DNA of 50,816 nucleotides from an uncultured Prochlorococcus sp. (GTDB lineage Bacteria > Cyanobacteriota > Cyanobacteriia > PCC-6307 > Cyanobiaceae): contig CACAYX010000007.1 in the NCBI GenBank assembly GCA_902536775.1, positions 1 through 50,816 of the forward strand. The letters run 5' to 3'. Below are positions 7,300 to 14,688 of this stretch, piece by piece (within the stretch, counting starts at the first letter, position 1; every line of letters starts with the position of its first letter). Below the pieces are notes generated by a model that had not been told where the DNA came from, searched no databases, and worked only from the letters and a program-made list of their open reading frames with translations. The position numbers were made by a program, and so were the translations under genes.

Positions 7300-8213
7300 T
7301 GAATTTGCTAACCAAATTTTCTGTTGGTCAATACGTTCATGGTAATAGAAGTTGGCTAAGAATTATAGATAGTAGATTAAAAATAATTATCGTAATGATA
7401 TTTTTAATCACGCCAATCTGGGCAGGTCCAATATGGAGATTGAGTTTAGTTGGTTTTTTACTATTAATTACTTTTTTAAGTTTATTGCCATCTAGAGTAT
7501 GGTGGCGATCATTATTTTTTCTCTCATGCTTGTCACTTTTAATTGGATGTATATCAATACTTGCCTCTTCTGATATTCAATCTCTTGATGGCTACTTGAG
7601 AAATCCCAATGAGTTGCAAGTAGTACTGGAAAGCCAAAAAAAATGGAATATTTTGCAAATTCCTTCGCAGAAGATATGGTTTATTAATTTTGGTCCATAC
7701 AACTTATCAAGAAAAGCTTTTGAACTAGGAATAAAAACCTCCACTTTGATATTTACCGTTATTCATAGTGTGAATTTGATGCTTTTAACCACATTGCAGG
7801 AAGACATTGTATGGGGATTAAGTTGGTTTATGTATCCATTAAGAAAGATTGGATTGCCAACTAGTAAGTGGCTTTTTCAGTTGTTAATTGCATTACGTTT
7901 TATTCCTCTAGTGCAGGAAGAACTTCAAAATATCATTAAATCAGTATCAGTTAGATCAATAAATATTCGAAATCTAGGATTAAAGAAATCTTTTAATGTT
8001 TTGTTAATCTTAGTGGAAAGGTTATTTCAAAATATATTTCTGAGAATTGATCATGGAGCCGAATCATTACTCTCAAAAAAAAATATTATTATTAAAACCA
8101 ACAGATTTAGAACTCTTTATCCTTCAAAATCTCTCAATGTAATTGTTAATACATTATCGATTTGTTTTATTTGCATAGCAATTTTTCTTAGAAAACTGTA
8201 TGGTGCATTATAA
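7299..8213 (+). CDS. ecfT: CbiQ/EcfT-type energy-coupling transmembrane protein
   Basis: 304 residues with about five hydrophobic segments (two near 28-95, others around 145-165, 190-210 and 280-300). The C-terminal half carries the CbiQ/EcfT family pattern ALRFIPLVQEELQNI followed by SVRSIN, where the coupling helices contact the ABC ATPases. EcfT works with EcfA ATPases and a substrate-binding S component in vitamin or cobalt uptake; no ATPase or S component gene is adjacent, so the substrate is open. It is coupled to der by the TAATG overlap, as is often seen in cyanobacteria. Confidence 0.85.
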   Translation: MNLLTKFSVGQYVHGNRSWLRIIDSRLKIIIVMIFLITPIWAGPIWRLSLVGFLLLITFLSLLPSRVWWRSLFFLSCLSLLIGCISILASSDIQSLDGYLRNPNELQVVLESQKKWNILQIPSQKIWFINFGPYNLSRKAFELGIKTSTLIFTVIHSVNLMLLTTLQEDIVWGLSWFMYPLRKIGLPTSKWLFQLLIALRFIPLVQEELQNIIKSVSVRSINIRNLGLKKSFNVLLILVERLFQNIFLRIDHGAESLLSKKNIIIKTNRFRTLYPSKSLNVIVNTLSICFICIAIFLRKLYGAL

Positions 8214-8231
8214 ATAACACAATATTTAGGT

Positions 8232-8498
8232 TTGAGTTCTGAGCGTTATTTAAACCATCCAACATTTGGTATGTTGTACCAAGTTTCTCCTGGGAATGAT
8301 GGGAGAGATATTTATGCGACTTTATACGCTCAAAAAATGTTTTTTTTGGTAGAAGTTAGACAGAGAGAAGTTTTTTTTGAAGTTATACCTTACTTAGATG
8401 CTCGTAATCAGGCGGAATTAAACCTTCAAAAAGCTAGAAGAAAAGGATCTGAAGAACTATCTAAATGGGAGAATTTATTTACGCAAACTTTCTTATAA
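8232..8498 (+). CDS. pipX: PII-interacting protein PipX, NtcA co-activator
   Basis: 88 residues, nearly co-linear with PipX: YLNHPTFGMLYQV at the start, ATLYAQKMFFLVEV (the Tudor-like domain that binds PII and NtcA), and the C-terminal helices ending FTQTFL. PipX swaps between PII (GlnB) when nitrogen is plentiful and the regulator NtcA when 2-oxoglutarate is high. TTG at 8232 is the start that fits the family N-terminus. It lies 3 nt before pipY, the conserved cyanobacterial operon order. Confidence 0.95.
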   Translation: MSSERYLNHPTFGMLYQVSPGNDGRDIYATLYAQKMFFLVEVRQREVFFEVIPYLDARNQAELNLQKARRKGSEELSKWENLFTQTFL

Positions 8499-8501
8499 AA
8501 T

Positions 8502-9137
8502 GTGAACCCTGCAAATTATTTAGAAATAAAAAATAAAATACCTTCAAATGTAAATATTCTTGCGGTAAGTAAAGGATTTAAAAGTCAAGAAATCAAAACT
8601 ATTCAAAATATAGGTCAGAACGATTTTGGTGAAAGTAAGGTTCAAGAGGCGTTTGAAAAACAATTAACCTTAAAAGATCTTAAACAAATAAATTGGCACT
8701 TTATTGGAAGAATACAAAGTAATAAAATAAGAAAAATAGTTCAAAATTTTAAATATATTCATTCGGTAGATTCATTTGAAAAGTTGCAAAAGATTTCTAA
8801 TATTTCACGTGAAGAGAAGAAAAATCCATCAATAATGTTGCAGGTTAAGTTGAGTGATGACCCTACTAAAGGAGGCTTTAATCCTGATGTTTTAATTTTG
8901 AAATGGAGAGAAATTGAAGAGTTGAAAAATATCTCATTAACCGGTTTGATGACTATCAATCCTAAAGGACTTAGCTCTAAAGAAAATTCAGAGTTGTTCA
9001 AAAAATGTCGTGCTCTCGCTGATTCACTACAACTACCAGATTGTTCCATGGGGATGTCAGGTGATTGGGAGGAAGCTATTGACGCAGGATCAACTTGGTT
9101 AAGATTAGGATCATTGATTTTTGGAGGTAGATCCTAA
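8502..9137 (+). CDS. pipY: PipY/YggS pyridoxal phosphate homeostasis protein
   Basis: 211 residues from a GTG start. The YggS (PLPBP) pattern is complete: PLP lysine Lys24 in ILAVSKGF, GESKVQEA, WHFIGRIQSNKIRK, HSVDS, GLMTI, and the C-terminal phosphate-binding MGMSGDWEEAI...STWLRLGSLIFG. It lacks enzymatic activity in known members and buffers PLP and amino-acid pools. Slightly shorter than the usual 220-230 residues. It follows pipX after 3 nt, so the two are almost certainly co-translated. Confidence 0.95.
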   Translation: MNPANYLEIKNKIPSNVNILAVSKGFKSQEIKTIQNIGQNDFGESKVQEAFEKQLTLKDLKQINWHFIGRIQSNKIRKIVQNFKYIHSVDSFEKLQKISNISREEKKNPSIMLQVKLSDDPTKGGFNPDVLILKWREIEELKNISLTGLMTINPKGLSSKENSELFKKCRALADSLQLPDCSMGMSGDWEEAIDAGSTWLRLGSLIFGGRS

Positions 9138-9215
9138 TTAGTTATTTTTTTATAAAAATCTCATATATAAACTTGCAGTGAAGTTCAACTAACGTTATTT
9201 AAGTATAGGTAGTTT

Positions 9216-9260
9216 ATTCATTTAAAAAATGAATCTATTACTTAAGGTTCTTAAACCTTA
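9216..9260 (+). promoter_or_regulatory. two tandem hairpins in the leader of sepF
   Basis: Two perfect inverted repeats sit side by side upstream of sepF: ATTCATTT/AAATGAAT with a 3-nt loop (9216-9234) and TAAGGTT/AACCTTA with a 4-nt loop (9243-9260). Neither is followed by a long T run, so they may be leader RNA structures or operators for sepF rather than a pipY terminator. Spacing to the GTG is 27 nt. Confidence 0.45.
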
Positions 9261-9287
9261 GTAATCAATTTCAAGAGGATTTAAAAG

Positions 9288-9863
9288 GTGTCACTTATTT
9301 CTAGATTAAAGGCAGTTGTTGCAGGGGATGAGTATCTCGATGATGATTTTGATGAGTTGGATTATGCTTCAGAGGATGATTTAAATGATATTAATAATTT
9401 CAAACAAAATCCAAATAATGCAAATGCTCTTGCAAATTCAAATCCATTCGATTTTATGAATAACAACAGATCATCAAAAGTAGTTGGTATGCCTGGGATC
9501 TCAAATTCATCCTCAGAAGTAAGCTTAATGGAACCAAGAAGTTTTGATGAGATGCCTCAAGCTATACAAGCACTACGAGAGAGAAAAACGGTAATTCTTA
9601 ATTTAACTATGATGGATCCTGATCAAGCTCAGAGAGCGGTTGATTTTATTGCTGGGGGAACATATGCAATTGATGGACATCAAGAGAGAGTCGGTGAAAG
9701 TATTTTTCTTTTTGCTCCAAGTTGTGTAAACGTAACTAGTTCTTCTCCAGAAGAAGCTTCTCCTTCTTCTGGGTCGACAGAGAAAACACCACAATATAGT
9801 TTGGGCAAAAATACTACTCCTGAACCAGCATGGGGTAATTCTAAATTAAGTGCTTTTTCATGA
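9288..9863 (+). CDS. sepF: cell division protein SepF
   Basis: 191 residues from a GTG start with AGGAT upstream. An N-terminal amphipathic helix ([13 protein letters not shown]) for membrane binding, an acidic linker ([18 protein letters not shown]), a low-complexity Asn-rich linker, and the folded SepF core from about residue 75 ([32 protein letters not shown], then [19 protein letters not shown]). SepF tethers FtsZ filaments to the membrane in cyanobacteria and Gram-positives. The last 40 residues are Ser/Pro-rich. It is followed 7 nt later by proC, as in other cyanobacteria and firmicutes. Confidence 0.95.
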   Translation: MSLISRLKAVVAGDEYLDDDFDELDYASEDDLNDINNFKQNPNNANALANSNPFDFMNNNRSSKVVGMPGISNSSSEVSLMEPRSFDEMPQAIQALRERKTVILNLTMMDPDQAQRAVDFIAGGTYAIDGHQERVGESIFLFAPSCVNVTSSSPEEASPSSGSTEKTPQYSLGKNTTPEPAWGNSKLSAFS

Positions 9864-9870
9864 TTAATCT

Positions 9871-10683
9871 GTGACTGAAAAAATTGCGATTATTGGTTTT
9901 GGAAATATTGCAAGTGCTATAGTAACCCCTCTATTAAATAACAAATTAATTCAGCCAGAGAATGTTTTTTGTGTTGTAAATACAGAAAAAAGTTTAGAAG
10001 ATATAAAAAAAAATTATAAATATAATATAAACGTTTATAGATCAGGATCTAAAGAGTCAAAAACAATTTGGGATTGTCAATATAAACTTCTTTCGATAAA
10101 ACCCCAACAATTAAATGACATAAGTGAAGCCCATCATATAAAAAATAAGGACAATTTAATAGTTTCTATTCTTGCCGGAGTTTCAATAAATAGACTTGCT
10201 CAAAAGTTTCCTAATCATAAATGTGTGAGAGTGGTTACAAATATTCCAATAACTATTGGAAAAGGTTTAACAGGGATTTCTTGGGGAGAAGAAATTACAG
10301 AAGATCAGAAACAATTTACAAAAAAATTATTTGAAAATACTAGTAAAATTTATGAATTTACTGAAGATTACCTTGATATATTTTTAGCTTTAACTTCATC
10401 AGGTCCTGCAATTATTGCTTTAATTATAGAAGCATTAAGTGATGGAGGATTAAGCGGGGGATTACCAAAAATAATTTCAGAGGAACTTGTTATGGAAATG
10501 ATACTAGGTACTATTTTTCTAATAAAGGAAAATAAACTTACTACTTCTGAGCTTAAAAATTTAGTAACCTCTCCAGGTGGAACAACTATTTCTGCTTTAA
10601 GGGTTTTAGAAAAAAAGAGTGTAAGGTCAGCATTAATTGAATCAATAGTTTCAGCTAGTAATAGAAGTAAGGAGTTTCGTTAG
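9871..10683 (+). CDS. proC: pyrroline-5-carboxylate reductase
   Basis: 270 residues from a GTG start. NADPH-binding IIGFGNIASAIV at residues 7-18, SILAGVS, VVTNIP, then the catalytic region SSGPAIIALIIEALSDGGLSGG and the signature VTSPGGTTISALRVLE near the end. It performs the last step of proline synthesis. The usual SGSGPA is SSGPA here, and the usual GfGnMG has Ile in place of Met; both are mild changes. It overlaps the opposing glycosyltransferase by 4 nt. Confidence 0.93.
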   Translation: MTEKIAIIGFGNIASAIVTPLLNNKLIQPENVFCVVNTEKSLEDIKKNYKYNINVYRSGSKESKTIWDCQYKLLSIKPQQLNDISEAHHIKNKDNLIVSILAGVSINRLAQKFPNHKCVRVVTNIPITIGKGLTGISWGEEITEDQKQFTKKLFENTSKIYEFTEDYLDIFLALTSSGPAIIALIIEALSDGGLSGGLPKIISEELVMEMILGTIFLIKENKLTTSELKNLVTSPGGTTISALRVLEKKSVRSALIESIVSASNRSKEFR

Positions 10684-11846
10684 GTTTTTGAATTATCTTT
10701 TAAGTTCATATAAACTTTTTCAAGTGAATTTATATTTTTAGTAATTGTGTATCTCTGAAGTATACGCTCTCTAGCTTTCTCTCCAAGATCTTTTGTAAAT
10801 GAGGGGTGTTCTACAAGAATTGGGATTATAGTTTTTAATTGTGCAGCCACATTATCAGTTGAAATTACTACTCCTGCTCCGTTATCTAAAACTTCACCGT
10901 CAGCTCCGGCATCTGTAGCTACACAAGCAGTACCAGCTGACATTGCCTCTAGAAGTGATAATGATAAACCTTCTACTAAGCTTGGTAAGAAAAAAACTTC
11001 TGCTATTTGCATTATTGCTATCCTAGTTTCTAAATCTAATTCGGCACCCCACCAAATTAATTTCTCATTACCAAGGTTAGAAAAACTATTTTCAAGTGTT
11101 GGCTTCATTGGTCCATCCCCGACAATAACTAATTTGCAATTTTGAGTTTTTGTTTGGCGCCAAGGACGTAAAAGTGCCTCGATATTTTTCTCATTTGCAA
11201 TCCTTCCCATATATAAAAAGATTCTTTCATTTCCAAGTTTGTTTTTTACCTGATCGTATTTTTTACTTTTTTCGCAAAAAGGTTTCCAAATATTTTCATC
11301 AACGCCGTTTGGAATAACTATTTGTTTTTCTTTAGGTACTCCTAATTTCTCAAGAACATTTTTTTGAGGTTCAGAAAAAATAATTATTTTATCGAACTTT
11401 GCTAAAGATGGAGCATAAAGTTGATAGGTTAATTGTTGAGTGCTCGCAGTTAGATTTCTATTTTTTGCATCAAATGGTGGATGAAATGTTCCTATAAGAG
11501 GAACATTAATTTCATTACACAGCTCTGGAAGTCTAAAGTCTAAAGGAGATAAAGTTAGGCTTGCATGTACTATGTCAGGTTTTAATCTTTCCAATGATAG
11601 CCTTAGCTCTTTTTCTGCTCTTGGTGAGGGTATTGTATAAACTTGAGATTTAATTAAATATGGGAGACTTACATCAGGATCATTTGCAAGAAATAATGGT
11701 TTTGATGAATTTGAACTAGAGGGATTGTCGAAATGAATAAAACTAATTTTATGCCCTCTGGCCTTCAATTCCTTAGTAGTTGAATTACCATATGTTACAT
11801 TTCCGCAAAAAGGGGATTTTTTACCCAACCAGGCAATATGAACCAC
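10680..11846 (-). CDS. GT4-family glycosyltransferase
   Basis: 388 residues from a GTG start. It has the two-Rossmann layout of GT-B enzymes: the acceptor half includes HASLTLSPLDFRLPELC and GTFHPPFDA, and the donor half starts near residue 205 (FLYMGRIANEKNIEALL), with VIVGDGPMKPTLE and the EX7E motif in PSLVEGLSLSLLEAM. It would transfer a sugar from a nucleotide donor onto a lipid or sugar acceptor, retaining configuration. The GTFHPPF patch resembles lipid glycosyltransferases such as those for glucuronosyl or sulfoquinovosyl lipids, but the acceptor is not fixed by sequence alone. Confidence 0.85.
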   Translation of the reverse strand: MVHIAWLGKKSPFCGNVTYGNSTTKELKARGHKISFIHFDNPSSSNSSKPLFLANDPDVSLPYLIKSQVYTIPSPRAEKELRLSLERLKPDIVHASLTLSPLDFRLPELCNEINVPLIGTFHPPFDAKNRNLTASTQQLTYQLYAPSLAKFDKIIIFSEPQKNVLEKLGVPKEKQIVIPNGVDENIWKPFCEKSKKYDQVKNKLGNERIFLYMGRIANEKNIEALLRPWRQTKTQNCKLVIVGDGPMKPTLENSFSNLGNEKLIWWGAELDLETRIAIMQIAEVFFLPSLVEGLSLSLLEAMSAGTACVATDAGADGEVLDNGAGVVISTDNVAAQLKTIIPILVEHPSFTKDLGEKARERILQRYTITKNINSLEKVYMNLKDNSKT

Positions 11847-11931
11847 ATTAATTGATTTAGCTATTTATAAAGTTAACAGTAAGAGCCGCTATGATCATAA
11901 TTTTTAAATTTTTTTATGATTTATGAAAATC

Positions 11932-12717
11932 TTAACTATATATTTCTCTCAACATTTTTAGTGAAGATAATTCTTTCTCTAGTTGAGCAGAGATCCAAGT
12001 CTCAATAATAAATAATATTTTAAGCCAGACTTTTTTAGGTCCCAATAACTCTCCATTAGATTTTATTGGTAATTCGGGAAAAAGAAGTCTTTGTAATAGA
12101 GCAACTTCAGATGCATTTATTTTTAGATTACTTTGAGAATCTTCAATTGACGAAAATCCTTCACTTGGCAAATAATAACAACTCCATTCCCAATTTCCTA
12201 AAGGCGGAATAATAGGTTCTCCAGTTTTACAGCAATGATGAATTGGTAAATTTATACCTCCAATGGCTAATAAATGTATTAAAGATTGAATACTCATTGA
12301 TAGCATTTTAATATCTTCTTCTTTAGATTCTTCATACAAATAAATCCTATCAAGATGTGCAAGAACACAAGATAAATAGTTTTGTTGCTTATCATTATTA
12401 CCTACTAATAAAAAAGTTAATTCAGTTATTGCTTGCGCCGCTGCAAGACATTCAATATTTTTCCCTAGACCAGAATAGCTTTTTAATATTTTAATTTGAC
12501 GTACAGATTTAAGATTTCTTTTCCCAAAAATTTGCAGATTTAAATGTGTTAATGGAGTAGCTGCGGCAAGACTACTTTTAGGACGTCTAGCACCAGGTAC
12601 CGCTAATCGAACAATCCCCTGCTCATCAGTAAGAATAGTTATTAATCTATCATTCTCGCCTAATGGAGAAGCTTTAATACAGAGACCCTCTAGTCTGCAC
12701 TCACCAGAACCAGACAT
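11932..12717 (-). CDS. recO: DNA repair protein RecO
   Basis: 261 residues. The N-terminal OB-fold is clear (LEGLCIKASPLGENDRLIT, VRLAVPGARRPKSSLAAATPL), followed by the helical C-terminal domain with a partial zinc-site region (HHCCKTGEP and WEWSCYYLPSEGF). RecO loads RecA onto SSB-coated DNA in the RecFOR pathway. Its start codon follows the stop of the DeoC-like gene with no gap, so the two share a transcript, an arrangement common in picocyanobacteria. Confidence 0.92.
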   Translation of the reverse strand: MSGSGECRLEGLCIKASPLGENDRLITILTDEQGIVRLAVPGARRPKSSLAAATPLTHLNLQIFGKRNLKSVRQIKILKSYSGLGKNIECLAAAQAITELTFLLVGNNDKQQNYLSCVLAHLDRIYLYEESKEEDIKMLSMSIQSLIHLLAIGGINLPIHHCCKTGEPIIPPLGNWEWSCYYLPSEGFSSIEDSQSNLKINASEVALLQRLLFPELPIKSNGELLGPKKVWLKILFIIETWISAQLEKELSSLKMLREIYS

Positions 12718-13374
12718 TTAAAAATTTACTTCTTGGAAAATCTCACAAAAATTAGAAGTTCCAACGCAACTAATTCCATTATCAAACAAATCAATAACTT
12801 GTGTCAGTTTTTTTATACCACCTACAACTTTTATTTGATTTTGAGAGCCTGTTATTTTTAGTATTTCGGCGACATCATTAGATGTGAGAGGAGAACCAAA
12901 CCCGTCCCCGAATTGAAAATTTTTTATTCCTAATTCCAAACATATTTCTATTGCATTAATAAAAACTTCTTCTTGTAGTTTTGATTTATTTATGATTATT
13001 GAAACTGGTAATCCAGATAATTTAACTTGCTCAATTTCAGCAGCGAAAGTTTCTAAATTTCTTTTGGATAAATTGATAAAGTTTGGGATATATTCAATTC
13101 CTTTTGCACCCTTATCTTTTGCAAAACAAACTAATTCTTCAATAAATGAAACTGGTAAATCTGCTAAAGGGTAAGAAATAAGTGCTTTTATATCCGCACT
13201 GTAATTACCTAAACAGTTTTTAAGATCAGTTAAATAATTTAGTGAAGTAGAAATATTTTTGATATTGTATTTTCTTATTAAATCGCAATTCACACAGAAA
13301 TCTTCCCACGATAAATAAGGGTTAATAATAATTGCATGAATTTTCTCGTTTAATTCATATTCAATATTGGGCAT
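12718..13374 (-). CDS. DeoC (deoxyribose-phosphate aldolase)-family protein lacking the Schiff-base lysine
   Basis: 218 residues with a TIM-barrel DeoC layout: ALISYPLADLP matches the VIGFPLG strand, KDKGAKGIEYIPNF matches the GATEVDMVIN strand, and IKVVGGIKKLTQVIDLFDNG...VGTSN matches the C-terminal KASGG..GAS region. By alignment from memory with Bacillus and E. coli DeoC, the Schiff-base lysine is Gln154 (in NFQFGDGFG versus DFVKTSTGF), the catalytic Asp is Glu94, and the N-terminal DHT motif is absent; Lys182 is kept. It is often annotated as an aldolase, but normal DERA chemistry looks unlikely. It lies between hpf (7-nt gap) and recO (no gap). Confidence 0.8.
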   Translation of the reverse strand: MPNIEYELNEKIHAIIINPYLSWEDFCVNCDLIRKYNIKNISTSLNYLTDLKNCLGNYSADIKALISYPLADLPVSFIEELVCFAKDKGAKGIEYIPNFINLSKRNLETFAAEIEQVKLSGLPVSIIINKSKLQEEVFINAIEICLELGIKNFQFGDGFGSPLTSNDVAEILKITGSQNQIKVVGGIKKLTQVIDLFDNGISCVGTSNFCEIFQEVNF

Positions 13375-13381
13375 TTAAAAC

Positions 13382-13966
13382 TTATTTAGATTGAATCAAT
13401 CCATAACCTCCATGATTCCTTTTATATATAACTTGAAGTTCATTATTTTTCTTGTTTCGAAAAACATAAAAATCATGATCAATTAGATCTAATTGTTTTC
13501 TTGCTTCGTCTGATGAAATTGGAGTCATTTCAAAGTATTTATTTTTTATGGATGGCTCAGGCAGACTTGCTGACATTCCTTCTTTAAAAAAAGCTTTATC
13601 TAAAAAATTTGATTCAATACTTTCAATTGGTAAAGAATCCTTATTTTTAAATTGTTTATTATGAATTGTTTTATTGTTTCTTTCTTTGTATTTGCGTAAT
13701 TTTCTACAAAGTTTATTTGAAACTAGATCGATACTTGAATATAAATTTTCAGTTTTTTCTTCAGCTCTAATTACGGTACCATTTGCAAAAATAGTAACTT
13801 CTGCAGTTTGGAACGAGACTCTTGGATTCTTTTCAATTGAAAGGTGTATGTCAGCTTCTTTAACGATATCTTTATAGTGATGTGTTGCTTTTTCTATCTT
13901 TGCCTCAGTATATTCTTTTAATGCTCCAGTGAGCTCAAGATTCTTTCCATGGATTAAAATTTTCAT
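13382..13966 (-). CDS. hpf: long-form ribosome hibernation promoting factor (LrtA/HPF)
   Basis: 194 residues. The N-terminal S30AE domain (MKILIHGKNLELTGALKEYTEAK through SNKLCRKLRKYKERN, about 1-100) binds the decoding centre; a Ser-rich linker leads to the C-terminal dimerisation domain (MTPISSDEARKQLDLIDHDFYVFRNKK...VIYKRNHGGYGLI), which makes 100S ribosomes. In cyanobacteria the homologue LrtA is light-repressed, with transcript accumulation in the dark. The gene diverges from lipB with only 44 nt between start codons, so both promoters must overlap there or lie inside the opposite gene. Confidence 0.94.
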   Translation of the reverse strand: MKILIHGKNLELTGALKEYTEAKIEKATHHYKDIVKEADIHLSIEKNPRVSFQTAEVTIFANGTVIRAEEKTENLYSSIDLVSNKLCRKLRKYKERNNKTIHNKQFKNKDSLPIESIESNFLDKAFFKEGMSASLPEPSIKNKYFEMTPISSDEARKQLDLIDHDFYVFRNKKNNELQVIYKRNHGGYGLIQSK

Positions 13967-14010
13967 AACAAATCTAAAAATATTTACTTACTTTCTAAAT
14001 CTACTTAAAT

Positions 14011-14661
14011 ATGGATAATAGAACAGCAATAATTAAACAACCTGATAATATTTCTTCTTTTAATGATGTTTATAAATTACAAAAAGAATATCAGGAGGCA
14101 TTGATTTTAGATAATTCTAACCCTGATTTTATTTGGATAGGGGAGCATCAACTCTGTTATACGTTAGGGAGAGGATCAAATCAGGATAATTTACTATTTT
14201 CTCTGAATGATGCTAAATATGATGTTTTTAAGATTGATAGAGGTGGTGAGGTAACTTGTCATATGCCAGGACAATTAGTAACTTATTTAGTTTTAGATTT
14301 GAAAAATTTTAATAAAGATTTAAATTGGTACTTAAGAAAAATTGAAGAAATTATTATAAAAATCCTTGGAACTTTTAATATAAATTGTCATTCAAGAGAG
14401 GGTTTCACTGGTGTTTGGATAGGAAATAAGAAAATTGCTTCAATTGGAATTGGGTGTAAAAGATGGATTACGATAAATGGATTTTCAATCAATATTGACT
14501 GCGAATTAGAAAATTTTAATAAAATTGTTCCTTGCGGAATAGAAAATTGTCTTATGGCAAATATGATTGAATACAACAAAAATTTAAATATTCAAGAAGT
14601 CAAGAGAATTGTTAAAAAAATCATTCAGGAAGAATTTAATTTTGATTTTGTATCAAAATAG
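14011..14661 (+). CDS. lipB: lipoyl(octanoyl) transferase LipB
   Basis: 216 residues. LipB moves octanoyl from acyl carrier protein to lipoyl domains such as that of PdhC encoded nearby. Motifs seen: [23 protein letters not shown] at 76-98, [18 protein letters not shown] with the catalytic Lys141, and IVPCGI with the acyl-accepting Cys175. Position 156 is Asn (TINGFSINI) where most LipB proteins have His (HGfALN). As that His is not the acylated residue, activity can still be expected. Confidence 0.93.
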   Translation: MDNRTAIIKQPDNISSFNDVYKLQKEYQEALILDNSNPDFIWIGEHQLCYTLGRGSNQDNLLFSLNDAKYDVFKIDRGGEVTCHMPGQLVTYLVLDLKNFNKDLNWYLRKIEEIIIKILGTFNINCHSREGFTGVWIGNKKIASIGIGCKRWITINGFSINIDCELENFNKIVPCGIENCLMANMIEYNKNLNIQEVKRIVKKIIQEEFNFDFVSK

Positions 14662-14688
14662 AAATTAAAATTTCAAAATCAATTTAAT

